11,321 nucleotides of DNA from an uncultured Bacillaceae bacterium (GTDB lineage Bacteria > Bacillota > Bacilli > Bacillales > Cytobacillaceae). A model generated the notes under the pieces. It worked only from the letters and a program-made list of their open reading frames with translations, had not been told where the DNA came from and did no database searches. The stretch spans positions 1-11,321 of the forward strand of contig CALKIU010000022.1 of NCBI GenBank assembly GCA_937995745.1, written 5' to 3'. Positions 5,625 through 11,321 of this stretch are shown here, in pieces. The first letter of the stretch is position 1. Each line of letters starts with the position of its first letter. The position numbers and the translations under genes were made by a program.

Positions 5625-5889
5625 TATGTCCGTCCTCATCATCTTGGCGTTTTTCTTTTCTTTTCATACATTTTGCAATCCAAACAATGAGAAAATAGGG
5701 ATGCCTGCTGCTAGCAGGGCTGAGCTCACTGACGAAGTGAATGCATGGTTGAACGGGCGGCCTTTCAAATAGCATTTGAGGCGGCTCAATATTTCGGTTC
5801 CGAATGAAGTTGAAAACAAAAGGAAGAAAAAAACCGATTAACATTGTATGTGCAGGAAGTTGGTTTAGTTCGGGAATCAGTTCGAACAT
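5569..5889 (-). CDS. mifM: MifM-like membrane-insertion sensor and translation arrest peptide (106 aa)
   Basis: The ORF starts at ATG 5889, preceded by AGAGGTG at 8 bases, and ends 60 bases before yidC. Residues 14-29 form one hydrophobic membrane segment followed by Arg30 and Arg32, giving an N-out/C-in topology. The C-terminal segment has Leu67, Trp70, Ile71 and Lys73, then basic residues 76-81, then Asp83-Asp84-Glu85-Asp86. In B. subtilis MifM (recalled) the arrest region has Ile70, Trp73, Ile74 and Lys76, then Asp86-Glu-Glu-Asp89; the Trp-to-acid distance is 13 in both. MifM stalls its own ribosome at several sites near the acidic cluster unless its N terminus is inserted by SpoIIIJ; stalling opens the mRNA hairpin and induces yidC2. 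The rest of the protein is not visibly similar. Its tail after the acidic cluster is 20 residues, longer than the six recalled for B. subtilis. Confidence 0.8.
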   Translation of the reverse strand: MFELIPELNQLPAHTMLIGFFLPFVFNFIRNRNIEPPQMLFERPPVQPCIHFVSELSPASSRHPYFLIVWIAKCMKRKEKRQDDEDGHIFFPGAKCGLYHFSPQTR

Positions 5890-5924
5890 GGGACATTCAC
5901 CTCTTTTGCAGCGAGCACTTTTCG

Positions 5925-5953
5925 AGTATATAAGAAGAAACGGAAGAACGCAA
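5925..5953 (-). promoter_or_regulatory. Possible second, weaker promoter close to mifM
   Basis: TATACT (5930-5925) is spaced 17 bases from TTGCGT (5953-5948) on the minus strand. The -35 match is poor. It would give a leader of about 30 bases, against about 145 from the upstream promoter. Confidence 0.3.
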
Positions 5954-6040
5954 GAAAAAAGACGGCCATACAAGCGTTTTAAAACGAGAAATGGGAAGGG
6001 GGCTTTTCTTTCGCAATTGCCAAAGTTTACCACGGACACT

Positions 6041-6069
6041 ATTATAGAAAAAAAGGAATGAACTGTAAA
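6041..6069 (-). promoter_or_regulatory. Sigma-A promoter of the mifM-yidC operon
   Basis: TTTACA (6069-6064), a 17-base spacer and a perfect TATAAT (6046-6041) lie on the minus strand. The predicted start is near 6034, leaving a leader of about 145 bases before mifM. That leader contains a perfect 12-base palindrome, CGTTTTAAAACG, at 5975-5986. Confidence 0.7.
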
Positions 6070-6095
6070 ATTTTTTGTCTCTTTTGTTATTTTTT

Positions 6096-6124
6096 ATGAA
6101 TAAATGGGACGAATATGCTATCAT
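6096..6124 (+). promoter_or_regulatory. Putative extended -10 promoter of pncA-pncB-nadE
   Basis: TGCTATCAT (6116-6124) is an extended -10 motif; the -35 position (ATGAAT, 6096-6101) is weak. The predicted start near 6131 gives a leader of about 50 bases. No NAD-repressor operator could be recognised. Confidence 0.45.
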
Positions 6125-6183
6125 TTTGAAAAAAGGAGAAAGGTTGAACGGGACAATATTAACTGAAAATGGAGGAGAAAAGG

Positions 6184-6723
6184 ATGAAAGCATTAATAAA
6201 TGTTGACTATACGGTTGACTTTGTAACAGGCGCGCTGCCCTGCGGAGAGCCGGCGATCAAAATAGAGGATGAGATTGCAAAAATTACGGAAGAATTTATT
6301 TCCGGGGGAGATTATGTCGTTTTTGCCATCGATATTCATAAGGAAAACGATCCGTATCATCCGGAAACAGTCTTGTATCCGCCTCATAATATCGCCGGAA
6401 CAGAAGGCCGCCAGCTGTACGGAAAACTAAGAGAAGTTTACGAGAAGTACAAAGACCGTGAGAATGTTTATTGGATGGACAAAACGAGATACAGCGCTTT
6501 TGCGGGAACGGATTTGGAAATCAAATTGCGGGAACGGGGAATCACGGAAGTGCATCTCGTCGGGGTATGCACGGACATATGCGTTTTGCACACGGCCATT
6601 GATTGCTATAATAAAGGATTCAAGATCTTTGTCCATGAAAATGCGGTCGCCAGTTTTAACGAGGCCGGACATGAGTGGGCGCTTAAACACTTTAAAGATT
6701 GTTTGAATGCAACGATTTTGTAA
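6184..6723 (+). CDS. pncA: Nicotinamidase, isochorismatase-like hydrolase family (179 aa)
   Basis: The enzyme deamidates nicotinamide to nicotinate, the entry step of NAD salvage. The catalytic triad is visible as Asp8 (in NVDYTVDF), Lys100 (in DKTRYSAF) and Cys133 (in GVCTDICVLHTA). The metal ligands Asp50, His52, His59 and His68 lie in FAIDIHKENDPYHPE and YPPHN. Length and sequence fit B. subtilis YueJ/PncA as remembered. The ATG at 6184 is chosen because GGAGG lies 8 bases upstream; an in-frame ATG at 6169 precedes that site. The gene is first in a three-gene cluster with pncB and nadE and is divergent from mifM-yidC. Confidence 0.96.
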   Translation: MKALINVDYTVDFVTGALPCGEPAIKIEDEIAKITEEFISGGDYVVFAIDIHKENDPYHPETVLYPPHNIAGTEGRQLYGKLREVYEKYKDRENVYWMDKTRYSAFAGTDLEIKLRERGITEVHLVGVCTDICVLHTAIDCYNKGFKIFVHENAVASFNEAGHEWALKHFKDCLNATIL

Positions 6724-6725
6724 AC

Positions 6726-6744
6726 CGGGCACAGAGTGTGCCCG
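6726..6744 (+). other. Intercistronic stem-loop between pncA and pncB
   Basis: CGGGCACA (6726-6733) and TGTGCCCG (6737-6744) form a perfect 8-bp stem with a GAG loop, two bases after the pncA stop codon. No U-run follows, so it is not a standard terminator; it may mark an RNA processing or stability site, or slow upstream degradation. Confidence 0.6.
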
Positions 6745-6775
6745 CTATATTCCTTTAAAAGGAGATGGAAAAGAA

Positions 6776-8236
6776 ATGACGCAACGTTATCCGGATGACA
6801 GCTATGCTTTGCACACCGACTTGTACCAGATCAACATGGCTCATGCCTATTGGGCGGACGGCATCCATAACCGCAAGGCCGTATTTGAGGTATATTTCCG
6901 CAAACTTCCCTTTGGCAACGGATATGCCATTTTTGCGGGATTGGAAAAGGTTATTGATTTTATCCAAAACTTCCAATTTACGGACAGCGATATTAAATAT
7001 TTACGAAATGAAATCGGTTATCCGGAAGATTTTCTGGAGTACTTGAAAAATCTTCGTTTTACGGGTACGATTCGTTCGATGGTGGAAGGGGAGCTGTGTT
7101 TTGCCAATGAGCCCCTTTTAATGGTGGAAGCGCCGCTTGTGCAGGCTCAGCTGATTGAAACTCCCATACTGAACATTATCAATTTTCAAACGCTGATTGC
7201 CACAAAGGCTTCGCGCATCAAACAAGTGGTCGGGGAAGAGGGCGTATTGTCCGAATTCGGTTCAAGGAGGGCCCATGATTTTGACGCGGCCATTTGGGGC
7301 ACAAGAGCGGCGTACATCGGCGGGTTTGATTCCACTTCCAACGTCCGAGCCGGGAAAATATTCGGCATTCCTGTCTCCGGCACGCACGCCCATTCGCTTG
7401 TCCAAGCCTATCGGGATGAATATACCGCGTTCCATAAATATGCCGAACGCCACAAAGACTGCATTTTCCTGGTAGATACTTATGACACACTCCGCTCAGG
7501 GGTGCCGAATGCGATACGCGTGGCCAAAGAACTGGGGGATAAGATCAATTTCATCGGCATTCGTCTTGACAGCGGGGATCTGGCCTACCTTTCCAAAAAA
7601 GCGCGCAAAATGCTCGATGAGGCCGGATTTCATGATGCCAAAATCATCGCTTCCAACAACCTTGACGAGTATACGATCATGAATTTAAAGGCGCAGGGGG
7701 CAAAAATCGATATTTGGGGCGTCGGTACAAAATTGATCACCGCATTTGATCAGCCTGCTCTTGGGGCGGTTTACAAAATGGCGGCGATCGAAAATGATAA
7801 CGGGGAAATGGTCGATACGATAAAAATCAGCTCCAATCCGGAAAAAGTGTCCATACCCGGCCGGAAAAAAGTATACCGGATCATCAACACCGTTAACAAT
7901 AAGTCGGAAGGGGACTACATCACCCTTTGGGACGAAGATCCGGAAAAAGAAGACCCGTTGAAAATGTTCCATCCCGTCCATACGTATATCAGCAAGTTTG
8001 TGACGAACTTTAAAGCGAAGGAGCTTCACAAAAACATCTTTGTCAATGGCAAACTCGTATATGAAAAACCGGATCTCAAGGAAATTCAAAATTATGCCAA
8101 GGAAAACCTCAAACTCCTTTGGGAGGAGTACAAGCGCTCGTTAAATCCGGCCGAATATCCGGTCGATTTAAGCCAGAAGTGCTGGGATAACCGCATGAAA
8201 AATATTGAAGCGGTGAAGAAAAAAATAGAAGAATAA
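6776..8236 (+). CDS. pncB: Nicotinate phosphoribosyltransferase (486 aa)
   Basis: The enzyme joins nicotinate to PRPP, with ATP hydrolysis, to make nicotinate mononucleotide. The N terminus has the family signature TDLYQINMAHAY at 14-25. The core has EFGSRRAHDFDAA at 160-172, a GGFDSTSN segment at 182-189 and SGTHAHS at 201-207, which contains the histidine that is phosphorylated in this family. GIRLDSGDLAYLS and WGVGTKLIT further on form the phosphate-binding barrel loops. Length agrees with the longer Bacillota enzymes (B. subtilis YueK). The ATG at 6776 is used, with AAAAGGAG somewhat far upstream (11 bases); the frame stays open to 6707 but that stretch overlaps pncA and the stem-loop. 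It is followed by nadE after 31 bases. Confidence 0.96.
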   Translation: MTQRYPDDSYALHTDLYQINMAHAYWADGIHNRKAVFEVYFRKLPFGNGYAIFAGLEKVIDFIQNFQFTDSDIKYLRNEIGYPEDFLEYLKNLRFTGTIRSMVEGELCFANEPLLMVEAPLVQAQLIETPILNIINFQTLIATKASRIKQVVGEEGVLSEFGSRRAHDFDAAIWGTRAAYIGGFDSTSNVRAGKIFGIPVSGTHAHSLVQAYRDEYTAFHKYAERHKDCIFLVDTYDTLRSGVPNAIRVAKELGDKINFIGIRLDSGDLAYLSKKARKMLDEAGFHDAKIIASNNLDEYTIMNLKAQGAKIDIWGVGTKLITAFDQPALGAVYKMAAIENDNGEMVDTIKISSNPEKVSIPGRKKVYRIINTVNNKSEGDYITLWDEDPEKEDPLKMFHPVHTYISKFVTNFKAKELHKNIFVNGKLVYEKPDLKEIQNYAKENLKLLWEEYKRSLNPAEYPVDLSQKCWDNRMKNIEAVKKKIEE

Positions 8237-8267
8237 ATGAAGCGGTCAAGGCTCAGGAGGGATATTT

Positions 8268-9092
8268 TTGACAGACTTGCAGGAGAAAATCATGCGGCGT
8301 CTCCATGTAAAGCCGGTCATTGACCCGAAAGAAGAAATTAAGAAACGCATCCAATTTTTAAAAGATTATTTAAGAAAAACAGGCGCGAAAGGATTTGTCC
8401 TCGGTATAAGCGGGGGACAGGATTCCACTTTGGCCGGCAAACTGGCGCAATTGGCCGTTGAAGAACTCAGAGAGGAAGGGACGGATGCAAAATTTGTCGC
8501 CGTCCGCCTTCCGTACGGGGTTCAGCACGATGAAGAAGACGCCCGCAAAGCGATAGAATTTATCCGGCCTGATGAAGAATATGTTTTCAATATCAAAGAG
8601 GCCGTCGATGCCGTTAAAAAAGAATATGAAAGAATTTCCAAGGGCAAGGTTTTAAAAGACTATCACAAAGGAAACGTGAAAGCGAGAATGCGCATGATCG
8701 TCCAATATGTTTTTGGCGGCCAGGAAAATCTGCTCGTCATCGGCACCGATCATGCCGCCGAAGCGTTGACCGGTTTTTATACGAAATACGGCGACGGCGG
8801 GGCCGATCTCCTTCCGTTGGCCGGATTAACGAAAAGGCAGGGAGCCATGCTTCTGAAAGAATTGAATGCGGATGAAGCTCTCTATTTAAAAGTGCCGACG
8901 GCGGATTTGCTGGATGAAAAACCGGGCCAGGCGGACGAAGCGGAACTGGGAGTATCTTATGAAGTGATTGATGATTATTTGGAAGGAAAAGAAGTGCCTG
9001 AAGAAGCGGCGCAACTCATAGAAAAGAAGTATCTGGCTTCCGAACATAAACGGCAAACGCCGGCCACAATGTTTGATAACTGGTGGAAATAA
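8268..9092 (+). CDS. nadE: NAD synthetase, ammonia-dependent (274 aa)
   Basis: The enzyme adenylates deamido-NAD and replaces the adenylate with ammonia to give NAD. The PP-loop SGGQDST at 48-54 defines the N-type ATP pyrophosphatase fold. Further conserved pieces are RLPYGVQHDEEDA, GTDHAAEALTGFYTKYGDGG and the C-terminal TADLLDEKPGQADE segment. There is no glutaminase domain, so free ammonia is the expected donor. The start is a TTG at 8268 with AGGAGG ending 7 bases upstream, and the product then begins like known NadE. It is the last gene of the operon. The adenylyltransferase NadD needed between PncB and NadE is not in this window. Confidence 0.96.
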   Translation: MTDLQEKIMRRLHVKPVIDPKEEIKKRIQFLKDYLRKTGAKGFVLGISGGQDSTLAGKLAQLAVEELREEGTDAKFVAVRLPYGVQHDEEDARKAIEFIRPDEEYVFNIKEAVDAVKKEYERISKGKVLKDYHKGNVKARMRMIVQYVFGGQENLLVIGTDHAAEALTGFYTKYGDGGADLLPLAGLTKRQGAMLLKELNADEALYLKVPTADLLDEKPGQADEAELGVSYEVIDDYLEGKEVPEEAAQLIEKKYLASEHKRQTPATMFDNWWK

Positions 9093-9267
9093 GGCTTGCC
9101 GAGGCAAGGAAATGACCAATATGTGCCAACAACAGCGGTTTGGCAGACAGATTTCCCGGGAGCATCCGAGTTTGACAGATGTTATCATCAATAGGATGTA
9201 GTAGAAAGGCGGTCCGGTAACCTTCATTATAAGCAAATAGAGATGTCCCTTGTACATATGCAAACAA

Positions 9268-9313
9268 AAACAGCTGCCAAAAAGTCAGGAGCAATGGCTT
9301 TTGGCAGCTGTTT
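9268..9313 (+). terminator. Terminator of the pncA-pncB-nadE operon
   Basis: AAACAGCTGCCAAAA (9268-9282) pairs with TTTTGGCAGCTGTTT (9299-9313) in a perfect 15-bp stem with a 16-base loop. TTTCATTTATTC overlaps its end on the plus strand. On the minus strand the stem is followed by TTTTTGTTTG, so it may also act as a backup for pflA. Confidence 0.85.
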
Positions 9314-9350
9314 CATTTATTCAAAAAGAGGCATGTCCCCGGCCTTGCAA

Positions 9351-9393
9351 AAACAAAAGCAAGTGGAAAAACGTTTTGTTGTCCCCACTTGCT
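9351..9393 (-). terminator. Terminator of the pflB-pflA operon
   Basis: On the minus strand AGCAAGTGG (9393-9385) and CCACTTGCT (9366-9358) form a 9-bp stem, followed by TTTGTTTTTG. It lies 28 bases after the pflA stop codon. Confidence 0.85.
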
Positions 9394-9420
9394 GGCATTC
9401 CGGCAATCATGATGAGATTT

Positions 9421-10185
9421 TTAGACCATCCCGGCCATTTGTTTGCGCTCTGTTTTCAGGAATGAAGTCAATATTTTTTTGGCCTTTTCCACTTGTTCAT
9501 CGCTTGGCGGTTCAATTCCTTCTAACGGGTACGTCATTCCCAATGCTTCCCATTTATAAACGCCGAGTTTGTGGTAGGGGAGAACCTCTATTTTTTCCAC
9601 ATTATCAAGGGTCGCTATAAATTCGCCGAGCTTTGTTAAATCTTCTTCATCATCGGTAATGGAGGGGACAAGTACATGGCGAATCCATACGGGGATGTTT
9701 TGCTCTGACAGAAAGCGGGCAAATTCTAAAATATGTTTGTTTGACATCCCGGTAAGTTTTTTATGTTTTTCCGGATTGATGTGTTTTAAATCAAGCAAGA
9801 TTAGATCCGTATAATCCAACAACTCTTTCAAGTTTTGCTGGAATTGCCCGGCCGTTGAAAAGCAGCCTCCGGACGTATCGATGCAAGTATGGACGCCCAG
9901 TTTCTTGCATTTTTTGAATAACTCAATCAAGAAAGGAATTTGCAATAAAGGTTCACCGCCGCTGACGGTTATTCCTCCGTTTGAGGCTTCTATAAATGGC
10001 AGATAGGATGTGAGTTCAGCGATAATATCGGAAACGGACATTTCTTTGCCGGTTCCTATTTTCCAAGTATCTGCGTTATGGCAATATTGGCAGCGAAGCA
10101 GGCACCCTTGCGTAAACACGACATATCTGATTCCGGGTCCGTCAACAGTTCCAAAACTTTCGGTAGAATGAATGTTTCCGATCAT
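9421..10185 (-). CDS. pflA: Pyruvate formate-lyase activating enzyme, radical SAM (254 aa)
   Basis: This radical SAM enzyme uses a [4Fe-4S] cluster and SAM to create the glycyl radical on pyruvate formate-lyase under anaerobic conditions. The cluster motif CxxxCxxC is formed by Cys28, Cys32 and Cys35 in TQGCLLRCQYCHN, with the SAM-binding SGGEP at 76-80. The N terminus ESFGTVDGPGIRYVVF and the total length are typical of PflA, without the extra ferredoxin domain of other glycyl-radical activases. The ATG at 10185 follows GGAG at 8 bases; the in-frame GTG at 10194 overlaps that site and is rejected. The gene lies 81 bases after pflB, across a terminator-like hairpin. Confidence 0.96.
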   Translation of the reverse strand: MIGNIHSTESFGTVDGPGIRYVVFTQGCLLRCQYCHNADTWKIGTGKEMSVSDIIAELTSYLPFIEASNGGITVSGGEPLLQIPFLIELFKKCKKLGVHTCIDTSGGCFSTAGQFQQNLKELLDYTDLILLDLKHINPEKHKKLTGMSNKHILEFARFLSEQNIPVWIRHVLVPSITDDEEDLTKLGEFIATLDNVEKIEVLPYHKLGVYKWEALGMTYPLEGIEPPSDEQVEKAKKILTSFLKTERKQMAGMV

Positions 10186-10218
10186 ATATTTCACTCCAAC
10201 TTGTACGGTAATTTTGGT

Positions 10219-10254
10219 AAAAAGAAGCGGCCGGAGAAACAGCCGCTTCTTTTT
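10219..10254 (-). terminator. Intergenic terminator-like hairpin between pflB and pflA
   Basis: AAAAAGAAGCGGC and GCCGCTTCTTTTT form a perfect 13-bp stem around a 10-base loop (10219-10231 with 10242-10254). On the minus strand the final T tract follows the GC-rich part of the stem directly. It should end a share of pflB transcripts and let a remainder read into pflA, since no separate pflA promoter is visible in the short gap. Confidence 0.75.
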
Positions 10255-10266
10255 CTTCCGCCTGCT

Positions 10267-11321
10267 TTACATGGATTGGTGGAACGTACGGTTAATCACG
10301 TCAAGCTGTTGTTCTCTTGTCAGTTTAATGAAGTTAACAGCATAACCGGATACACGAATGGTAAGCTGCGGATATTTTTCCGGATGCTCCATGGCATCAA
10401 GCAAGGTGTCTCTGTTCAGGACGTTGACGTTCAAATGATGTCCTTCTTTTGTGACATAACCGTCCAACATGCTGACAAGATTGTTAATCCGACTGTCATC
10501 GTCTTTGCCCAAGGCGGCGGGAACAATGGTGAACGTATTGGAAATTCCGTCCATCGCATATTTGTAAGGAATTTTTGCCACCGATGAAAGGGAAGCCAGT
10601 GCGCCTTTCGTATCGCGGCCGTGCATCGGGTTTGCTCCCGGAGCAAGCGGTTCGCCGAGACGGCGTCCGTCAGGAGTGTTTCCTGTTTTCTTGCCGTACA
10701 CAACGTTTGACGTAATGGTCAAGATGGACAAAGTGTGTACGGAATCGCGGTAAGTCTTATGCTTTTTCAATTTGGTCATGAAGCGTTTGACGACATCGAC
10801 GGCAATGCTGTCCACACGTTCATCGTTGTTTCCGTATTTCGGGAAGTCGCCTTCCACTTCAAAGTCGACGGCAATGCCGTTTTCGTCGCGAATCGGCTTG
10901 ACTTTCGCATATTTGATGGCGCTCAGAGAGTCGGCTACCACACTTAAACCGGCAATGCCCGTTGCCATCGTGCGGAGAATGTTTGTATCATGAAGAGCCA
11001 TCTCAATGCTTTCATAGCAATACTTGTCATGCATATAATGAATGATATTCAACGTGTTGATATACAATCCGGCAAGCCAATCCATCGTCCTGTCGAATTT
11101 TTCCATTACTTCATCAAAGTCGAGCACTTCAGAAGTAATCGGTGCGTGCGGAGGACCGACTTGGACTTTTTTAATTTCGTCAACGTTTCCGTTGATGGCA
11201 TAAAGCAGAGCTTTGGCCAGGTTCGCCCGGGCCCCGAAGAATTGCATTTGTTTTCCGATTTCCATGGCAGACACACAGCAAGCGATTCCGTAGTCGTCGC
11301 CGTAAATCGGGCGCATGATGT
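10267..11321 (-). CDS. pflB: Pyruvate formate-lyase (formate C-acetyltransferase), C-terminal part; 5' end outside window
   Basis: The frame is open from the window edge to a TAA at 10267, giving about 351 codons of a protein that is near 750 residues in E. coli. The enzyme cleaves pyruvate with CoA to acetyl-CoA and formate in anaerobic fermentation. The adjacent catalytic cysteines are present near the edge in GIACCVSAM. The glycyl-radical loop RVSGYAVNF lies about 30 residues from the end. Long blocks such as DGRRLGEPLAPGANPMHGRD and HDKYCYE match E. coli PflB as remembered, and the C terminus TFHQSM resembles its TFTQSM. The true start is not in this window; the ATG at 11316 is internal. 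Confidence 0.97.
   Translation of the reverse strand, partial: IMRPIYGDDYGIACCVSAMEIGKQMQFFGARANLAKALLYAINGNVDEIKKVQVGPPHAPITSEVLDFDEVMEKFDRTMDWLAGLYINTLNIIHYMHDKYCYESIEMALHDTNILRTMATGIAGLSVVADSLSAIKYAKVKPIRDENGIAVDFEVEGDFPKYGNNDERVDSIAVDVVKRFMTKLKKHKTYRDSVHTLSILTITSNVVYGKKTGNTPDGRRLGEPLAPGANPMHGRDTKGALASLSSVAKIPYKYAMDGISNTFTIVPAALGKDDDSRINNLVSMLDGYVTKEGHHLNVNVLNRDTLLDAMEHPEKYPQLTIRVSGYAVNFIKLTREQQLDVINRTFHQSM

Larger units (their letters stand above)
9093..9420. other. Intergenic region between convergent nadE and pflA
   Basis: This 328-base stretch contains two terminators (listed separately) and, right after the nadE stop, the inverted repeat CTTGCC-GA-GGCAAG (9095-9108). Between 9109 and 9265 I find no convincing gene. 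A 26-codon frame from ATG 9121 to 9201 and a TTGACA at 9172-9177 without a matching -10 box are the only other marks. No mobile-element remnant is recognisable. Confidence 0.5.

Noticed and set aside
5890..6039. Upstream extension of the MifM-like ORF to 6039
   Set aside because: The upstream start lies at the predicted transcription start, lacks a binding site, and ATG 5889 has AGAGGTG at proper spacing.
9172..9200. TTGACA as a promoter in the nadE-pflA gap
   Set aside because: No acceptable -10 box at 16-18 bases and no gene downstream on that strand.
9121..9201. 26-codon plus-strand ORF downstream of nadE
   Set aside because: Only a weak AAGGA precedes it and no similarity is recognised; it is compatible with chance.
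9016..9294. Minus-strand 92-codon ORF over the nadE end
   Set aside because: It overlaps nadE coding sequence and the operon terminator and has no ribosome binding site.

Overview
The window looks like a chromosomal segment of an endospore-forming, facultatively anaerobic member of the Bacillaceae. Supporting signs are near-colinear matches to Bacillus proteins (MetI, YitJ, YueJ/PncA, YueK/PncB, NadE), strong AGGAGG-type ribosome binding sites, TTG starts, sigma-A promoters, a small Sda-type sporulation checkpoint protein and a pyruvate formate-lyase pair. The species cannot be fixed from this sequence. No mobile element, CRISPR array, tRNA or rRNA was seen.

Region 1 (1-3373, minus strand) is a methionine unit. 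A sigma-A promoter is followed by a complete SAM-I (S-box) riboswitch with its terminator, then metI and yitJ (3' end outside the window). The long open frame through metI runs upstream into the riboswitch, so the true metI start is 2987. Region 2 (3500-4668) holds small genes: an unknown cysteine-rich 78-residue protein (+), a short Sda homologue (-, TTG start), and a conserved 68-residue protein (+). Between and around them lie A+T-rich inverted repeats, a branched terminator and a bidirectional terminator.

Region 3 (4717-6069, minus strand) is the most interesting part. A membrane insertase of the YidC/Oxa1 family (likely the YidC2/YqjG paralogue) is preceded by a 106-residue ORF with one N-terminal membrane segment. 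Its C-terminal part keeps the spacing of the B. subtilis MifM arrest motif: WI, then an acidic DDED cluster 13 residues after the Trp. The mRNA just downstream of the acidic codons is complementary to the yidC Shine-Dalgarno sequence over 12 positions (11 pairs). This is the layout expected if a stalled ribosome opens a hairpin and switches on the second insertase when membrane insertion fails. It appears to be a divergent MifM-yidC2 sensor.

Region 4 (6119-9313, plus strand) is an NAD salvage operon, pncA-pncB-nadE, converting nicotinamide to nicotinate, nicotinate to its mononucleotide, and (after an adenylyltransferase step not encoded here) deamido-NAD to NAD. Region 5 (9351-11321, minus strand) is the end of pflB followed by pflA, with a terminator-like hairpin between them that may lower expression of the activase relative to its target enzyme.
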